From positions 62,001 through 126,000 of the forward strand of contig CAXBCR010000001.1 in assembly GCA_963974475.1 (NCBI GenBank): a DNA stretch of 64,000 nt, written 5' to 3'. A program made the position numbers and the translations under genes. This stretch comes from CAJXZP01 sp963974475 (GTDB lineage: Bacteria; Bacteroidota; Bacteroidia; Flavobacteriales_G; Salibacteraceae). Shown here one piece after another: positions 60,624 through 64,000 of this stretch (within the stretch, counting starts at the first letter, position 1; the number at the start of each line of letters is the position of its first letter). The notes beneath the pieces were generated by a model. It was not told where the DNA came from. It did not search any database and saw nothing but the letters and a program-made list of their open reading frames with translations.

Positions 60624-62750
60624 ATGATAAAAACACTTACGAAATCAATCGCTTTTTTAAGCGCATTATTTTTACCCCTGGTATTCATTGCACAAACAGT
60701 AGTGATTTCTGAAGTTGGATTCCGTTCAACTGCATCAGTCGATGATTACGTAGAACTGTATAACACAACAGGTTCAGCCATAAATCTTTCCGGTTATACT
60801 TTAGTTCCATCTACTGGTTCTACCGTAACCTTAACCGGAACAATTCCTGCAAATGGTTTTTATGTTATTGGAAAAAACACATCAGAAATAAGTTTTGAAT
60901 CCTCATGGGGAGTTACCATTGGGGGTACTTCGGTTTATCAAAACTCTAGTAACGTTCTTTCTACTACAAGCGGAGTTACTTTTGAGCTAAAAAATACAGG
61001 AGGAACCGTTATTGATAATACTATAGGTTATGGAATAACTTTAGGAACTAGATTGTACCAGTGTCCTGTTGGGAGTTTTGAAGGGAATGATCAAAACGAA
61101 AATTCCATTTCATACTTCAACCCAGGAGGAATCAATGAAAAAAGCTTAGACGATTTAACTCATTGGACAGTAAGTATTTACAATTCAACTTGGGATGTAG
61201 GTAGAATAAATCATCTTACACATTCAGAAAATCTTATCATAAAAAATGCCTATTGGGCCCCAGCTTCATCTGATAAGGCTACAGATATATATGTTGCCAA
61301 TTCATCTTATATCAGAATTTCAACAGGTTCAGTTAGTACTCTAGGTAACCTATATATTGATGACGATGCAAGTGTTGCTATAACAAGCACTGGTTCATTT
61401 ACTACCTCTGGTACCATCTACATAAACGAAACTGGAGTAAATAATTTAAATAAATATAACCTTTGGTCAACACCTTTTACTTCCGGTGCTACAGATATAT
61501 TAACGACCTTCTCAGGTGTAAATCCCTGTGATGTTTATACCTATCAGGCTACAACTCAAGAATGGAAAAGCGATTACTCTGTACCATTTTCAACCACATG
61601 TAACGGTTCAGCTGTAACATTCCAAGCCATAAATGTGATATCTTCTCCAGAAGGAACCGCAGATGGAAAAATGGATATCGGTAGAGGTTATTTTATCCCA
61701 GGTAACTCATCCACCCCTTTAAGAACTTTAACTGGTTCAGGCTTAAACAATGGAGATATAAATGTGGCTGTTTACGGTTCAAGCGCCTCGGTTGCAGGAG
61801 GAAATGATTGGAATTTGGTAGGGAATCCTTATCCCTGTGGAATATGGACCTATAAATTTTTACAAAATGCAAACAACAGTAGTTTAATTAATGCAATCTA
61901 TGTTTATAATGGAGATGGTGGCTATTATGAAACATATAATGCAGTTTCTGGATTTGTACTTGCATCTTGCCAAGGCTTTTTTGTAAATGCTTCTTCTGTT
62001 GTGGATGGTCATTTGGGTGATTTAGCATTTACAAATAGTATGCGAGTAAACTATAATACAACCTTCAGATTGAATCAACAGACCATGTTTATATCATTAG
62101 AAGGCACAAATATGAATGACCAAATCCAAGTAATTCTGGACCCTGAAAGTGAAGACTTTTATGATAATAAACATGATGCTTATAAATTACCAAATCCAAA
62201 CAATTTCAATATAGCAACCTATATTGACACTGAATTATTTGTATTTAACGGAATTAAGCCGGTAGCAAATCATCAAACAAAAACAATCAAATTATTTGTG
62301 GAAACCCCTGCAGCCGGAAATTATGATATTACTTTAGATTCCCTAAACCTGATTGATAAATATCTAAATATTAAATTGGAAGATAAACTAAATAACACAT
62401 TTACAGATTTAAGAACTTCCTCTTTTACATTCTCAACAACGGAAGCAGATTCAATTACGGATAGATTCTTTATTCACCTAACTAATACAGTTACTTCAAC
62501 CCAAGAAGTTAATACAAATTTTTTTGTATCAATATATTCTAATAACGGATATCTGAATGTTAACACCTTAGGAGAAACAACAATAGAAATAGTTACCATT
62601 TACGATGTGATAGGTCGTACAATTTATTCAAGTAATGTGAAATCAAACGAACATAATATCCAAACAAATAATTTCCTATCAGGAATATACATCGTTAAGG
62701 TCATAGGTTCAAACGGTAAAGAAACAATGAAAAGAGTATTCATTGATTAA
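60624..62750 (+). CDS. T9SS-secreted protein with N-terminal lamin-tail domain
   Basis: A 708-residue secreted protein. The signal peptide is SIAFLSALFLPLVFIAQ. A lamin-tail (LTD) domain spans about residues 24-150 (VVISEVGFRSTASVDDYVEL, YNTTGSAINLSGYTLVPSTG, TIPANGFYVIGKN). A middle region of beta-type sequence (150-620) has no domain I recognise. A type A T9SS sorting domain lies at about 630-708 (VSIYSNNGYLNVNTLGETTI, FLSGIYIVKVIGSNGKETMK). LTD domains in secreted bacterial proteins often accompany nucleases or adhesins, but no catalytic motif is evident. It sits between PglE-like and PglD-like genes in the opposite orientation. Confidence 0.88.
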   Translation: MIKTLTKSIAFLSALFLPLVFIAQTVVISEVGFRSTASVDDYVELYNTTGSAINLSGYTLVPSTGSTVTLTGTIPANGFYVIGKNTSEISFESSWGVTIGGTSVYQNSSNVLSTTSGVTFELKNTGGTVIDNTIGYGITLGTRLYQCPVGSFEGNDQNENSISYFNPGGINEKSLDDLTHWTVSIYNSTWDVGRINHLTHSENLIIKNAYWAPASSDKATDIYVANSSYIRISTGSVSTLGNLYIDDDASVAITSTGSFTTSGTIYINETGVNNLNKYNLWSTPFTSGATDILTTFSGVNPCDVYTYQATTQEWKSDYSVPFSTTCNGSAVTFQAINVISSPEGTADGKMDIGRGYFIPGNSSTPLRTLTGSGLNNGDINVAVYGSSASVAGGNDWNLVGNPYPCGIWTYKFLQNANNSSLINAIYVYNGDGGYYETYNAVSGFVLASCQGFFVNASSVVDGHLGDLAFTNSMRVNYNTTFRLNQQTMFISLEGTNMNDQIQVILDPESEDFYDNKHDAYKLPNPNNFNIATYIDTELFVFNGIKPVANHQTKTIKLFVETPAAGNYDITLDSLNLIDKYLNIKLEDKLNNTFTDLRTSSFTFSTTEADSITDRFFIHLTNTVTSTQEVNTNFFVSIYSNNGYLNVNTLGETTIEIVTIYDVIGRTIYSSNVKSNEHNIQTNNFLSGIYIVKVIGSNGKETMKRVFID

Positions 62751-63058
62751 ATTCATTGCATAAACTAAATCTTCATGTAACTACAGCTGGCACTTACCCA
62801 GAGCACATGCACTGAATTGGCTGACTTGAACTTTTGCGGCAGGGTTGAAGGACTTGTCCAAATGTAGTAGGGTAAACGTTTTACCACACATTCCATAGCA
62901 TTATTGTTCTAGGAATTAAAAAGCGCTTTCCGAAGGGTAACCGTACAACTGTATCCGAGCTTTTGTCGTAGGGGTTTACCCACTCCTTCCGTCCATTGAC
63001 GGAAGGGTTAAGGCTAACTGGAAACGCGTATACCTGTAACAACCGTATCCCCGTTTAA
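62751..63058. other. Intergenic region with REP-like sequences
   Basis: No gene. It holds GAGCTTTTGTCGTAGGGGTT (about 62958), related to GAGCTTTTGTCTAAGGGTTG in repeat copy C, and a perfect palindrome at 62985-63006. The T9SS gene and the PglD-like gene converge here, yet I see no T-tailed terminator. Confidence 0.5.
62985..63006. repeat. REP-like palindrome
   Basis: CCTTCCGTC-CATT-GACGGAAGG is a perfect 9-bp stem with a 4-nt loop. It resembles the TCCGCC-AACT-GGCGGA palindromes nested in the repeat at 58.1-58.3 kb. Confidence 0.75.
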
Positions 63059-63694
63059 CTATATGACTCTCCCTGGATTACCTACAACAGTAACCCCATC
63101 TGGAACATCTTTAACTATAACGGCACCTGCTCCGATAATCGATTCTCTTCCAATCCTTTTTTGGTTGATTATTGTAGCCCCCGTCCCCACATAAACCAAT
63201 TCATCAAAAAATGTTTCTCCTGAAATATTTACAGATGGCATAAAAGAACAATAATCAGAGATAACAGCGTCATGACCAACTGTACAATGTAAATTTAAAA
63301 TTACATGATTACCAATAATTATATTTTCAGTAATGGTACAACCTGTTGTAATTATCGTTCCAATTCCAATTTCCACCTCATTCCCAATAGAAACCCCAGG
63401 ATGAATTAGTGTCGAATAAAACACATTTTCATTACCAATACTTTCAATAATTATTGCTTTAGTTTTAGGGTCTCCTATAGCCAGAACAATATTTAAATTT
63501 TCTTTCACTTTGTTAATATCTGACACACATCCCAACACAGGAACACCGTTAATTATGTCACCAACATCTTTCTGGTCGTCATAATAACCAACAATTTCAT
63601 ACTCAAACTCACATTGATTAATTTGGTCAATAAGCATCGCAACTTCTCTTCCAAATCCTCCTGCACCAACAATAGCAATTTTTTTAATCTTCAT
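63059..63694 (-). CDS. PglD/NeuD-like sugar O/N-acyltransferase
   Basis: A 211-residue enzyme. The N-terminal Rossmann-like part is KKIAIVGAGGFGREVAMLID, and the left-handed beta-helix of hexapeptides at about 95-205 includes VILNLHCTVGHDAVISDYCS (catalytic His region) and IIGAGAVIVKDVPDGVTVVG. PglD acetylates the C4 amine of UDP-4-amino-sugar. The preceding phosphoglycosyltransferase gene and the PglE-like gene support that assignment. The start is ATG 63694, 4 bp after the upstream stop. The ATG at 63736 would overlap it. Confidence 0.9.
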   Translation of the reverse strand: MKIKKIAIVGAGGFGREVAMLIDQINQCEFEYEIVGYYDDQKDVGDIINGVPVLGCVSDINKVKENLNIVLAIGDPKTKAIIIESIGNENVFYSTLIHPGVSIGNEVEIGIGTIITTGCTITENIIIGNHVILNLHCTVGHDAVISDYCSFMPSVNISGETFFDELVYVGTGATIINQKRIGRESIIGAGAVIVKDVPDGVTVVGNPGRVI

Positions 63695-63698
63695 AGCC

Positions 63699-64000
63699 TT
63701 ATTTTTCACCTCTAAATTTATGCATAGTCGCGACACCGGGTGCTGTTATTCCATGGGATGCAAAGACTTTAGAAACCGTGAGATATAAAATCTTCACATC
63801 CAATTTGATACTCAGATTTTCTACGTAGTGTACATCCAACCTAAACTTATCCTCCCATGAAATGGTATTTCGACCATTCACTTGTGCCCATCCAGTAATA
63901 CCCGGGCGAACATCATGTCGCTTTTTTTGCACATTATCATATAAACCTAGATATTCTACTAACAACGGCCGTGGCCCCACTAAACTCATGTCTCCTTTAA
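63699..64000 (-). CDS. PglC-like undecaprenyl-phosphate sugar phosphotransferase (N-terminus outside window)
   Basis: The C-terminal ~100 residues of a bacterial sugar transferase that puts a sugar-1-phosphate on undecaprenyl phosphate. The frame runs to the window edge, so the N-terminal helix and catalytic DE motif are not seen. SLVGPRPLLVEYLGLY and VRPGITGWAQVNGRNTISWE, RLDVHYVENLSIKLDVKILY are the family's C-terminal signature. It is followed within 4 bp by the PglD-like gene, as in pglC-pglD operons. Confidence 0.93.
   Translation of the reverse strand, partial: KGDMSLVGPRPLLVEYLGLYDNVQKKRHDVRPGITGWAQVNGRNTISWEDKFRLDVHYVENLSIKLDVKILYLTVSKVFASHGITAPGVATMHKFRGEK

Overview
The window looks like chromosomal DNA of a member of the Bacteroidota, most likely Flavobacteriales-like. 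The signs are: low G+C; two very different secreted proteins ending in type IX secretion (T9SS) sorting domains; two S46 dipeptidyl-peptidases; bacillithiol synthesis (bshC); an rpmB-rpmG-DUF4295 operon; almost no Shine-Dalgarno sequences; and many promoters with the Bacteroidota -7 box TAnnTTTG. I saw no plasmid, phage or CRISPR feature. Mobility signs are limited to Rhs/LamG fragments and dispersed repeats.

Layout. 1-1915 is the start of a ResB/CcsA-type cytochrome c assembly protein, cut by the window edge. 2.4-4.8 kb is a module of three small dimeric-barrel proteins plus an ECF42-type sigma factor. 5.0-9.3 kb holds a HExxH membrane protein, a DoxX / OhrR-like MarR / nitroreductase operon, an RCK_C membrane protein paired with MgtC/SapB, and an acetyltransferase. 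9.3-11.5 kb is a scar region: the start of a secreted-protein gene runs into an inverted LamG/Rhs fragment, and an orphan Rhs tip with a small membrane protein sits against the 3' end of a peptide-transporter gene. 11.5-16.6 kb is a glpK-glpD-POT cluster plus a DUF4442 protein. 16.8-25.6 kb carries a DPP7-like peptidase and a 1933-residue T9SS protein. The latter has about twelve 81-residue repeats, a C-type lectin domain, paired Cys/His modules and poly-Asp tracts, and it is preceded by a structured leader with a coupled mini-ORF.

26-31 kb: mpl-like ligase, acyl-CoA thioesterase, Cu/Zn exporter with a fused HMA domain, Kir channel, divergent TruA, lipoprotein. 31.8-41.4 kb: two family-39 glycosyltransferases, DPP11-like peptidase, Omp85-type barrel, acpH-mnmD, Crp/Fnr regulator. 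41.6 kb: tRNA-Leu(GAG). 42-50 kb: HvfX-like DoxX protein, trmD-rplS, DUF4920 and haem-c lipoproteins, LysM/receptor fusion, guaA. 50-57.5 kb: bshC, rimO, DegT aminotransferase, ftsY, DUF4295-rpmG-rpmB, cinA. 57.5-64 kb: repeat-rich DNA followed by a PglC/PglD/PglE-like bacillosamine-type set, split by a second T9SS protein with a lamin-tail domain.

Most unusual: the Rhs tip with its possible immunity gene; the architecture and leader of the giant T9SS protein; a four-copy dispersed element of about 320 bp around 50-59 kb, with nested palindromes and an exact 76-bp direct repeat that copies the end of the PglE-like gene; and a group of -7 boxes lying directly on start codons, which suggests leaderless mRNAs.
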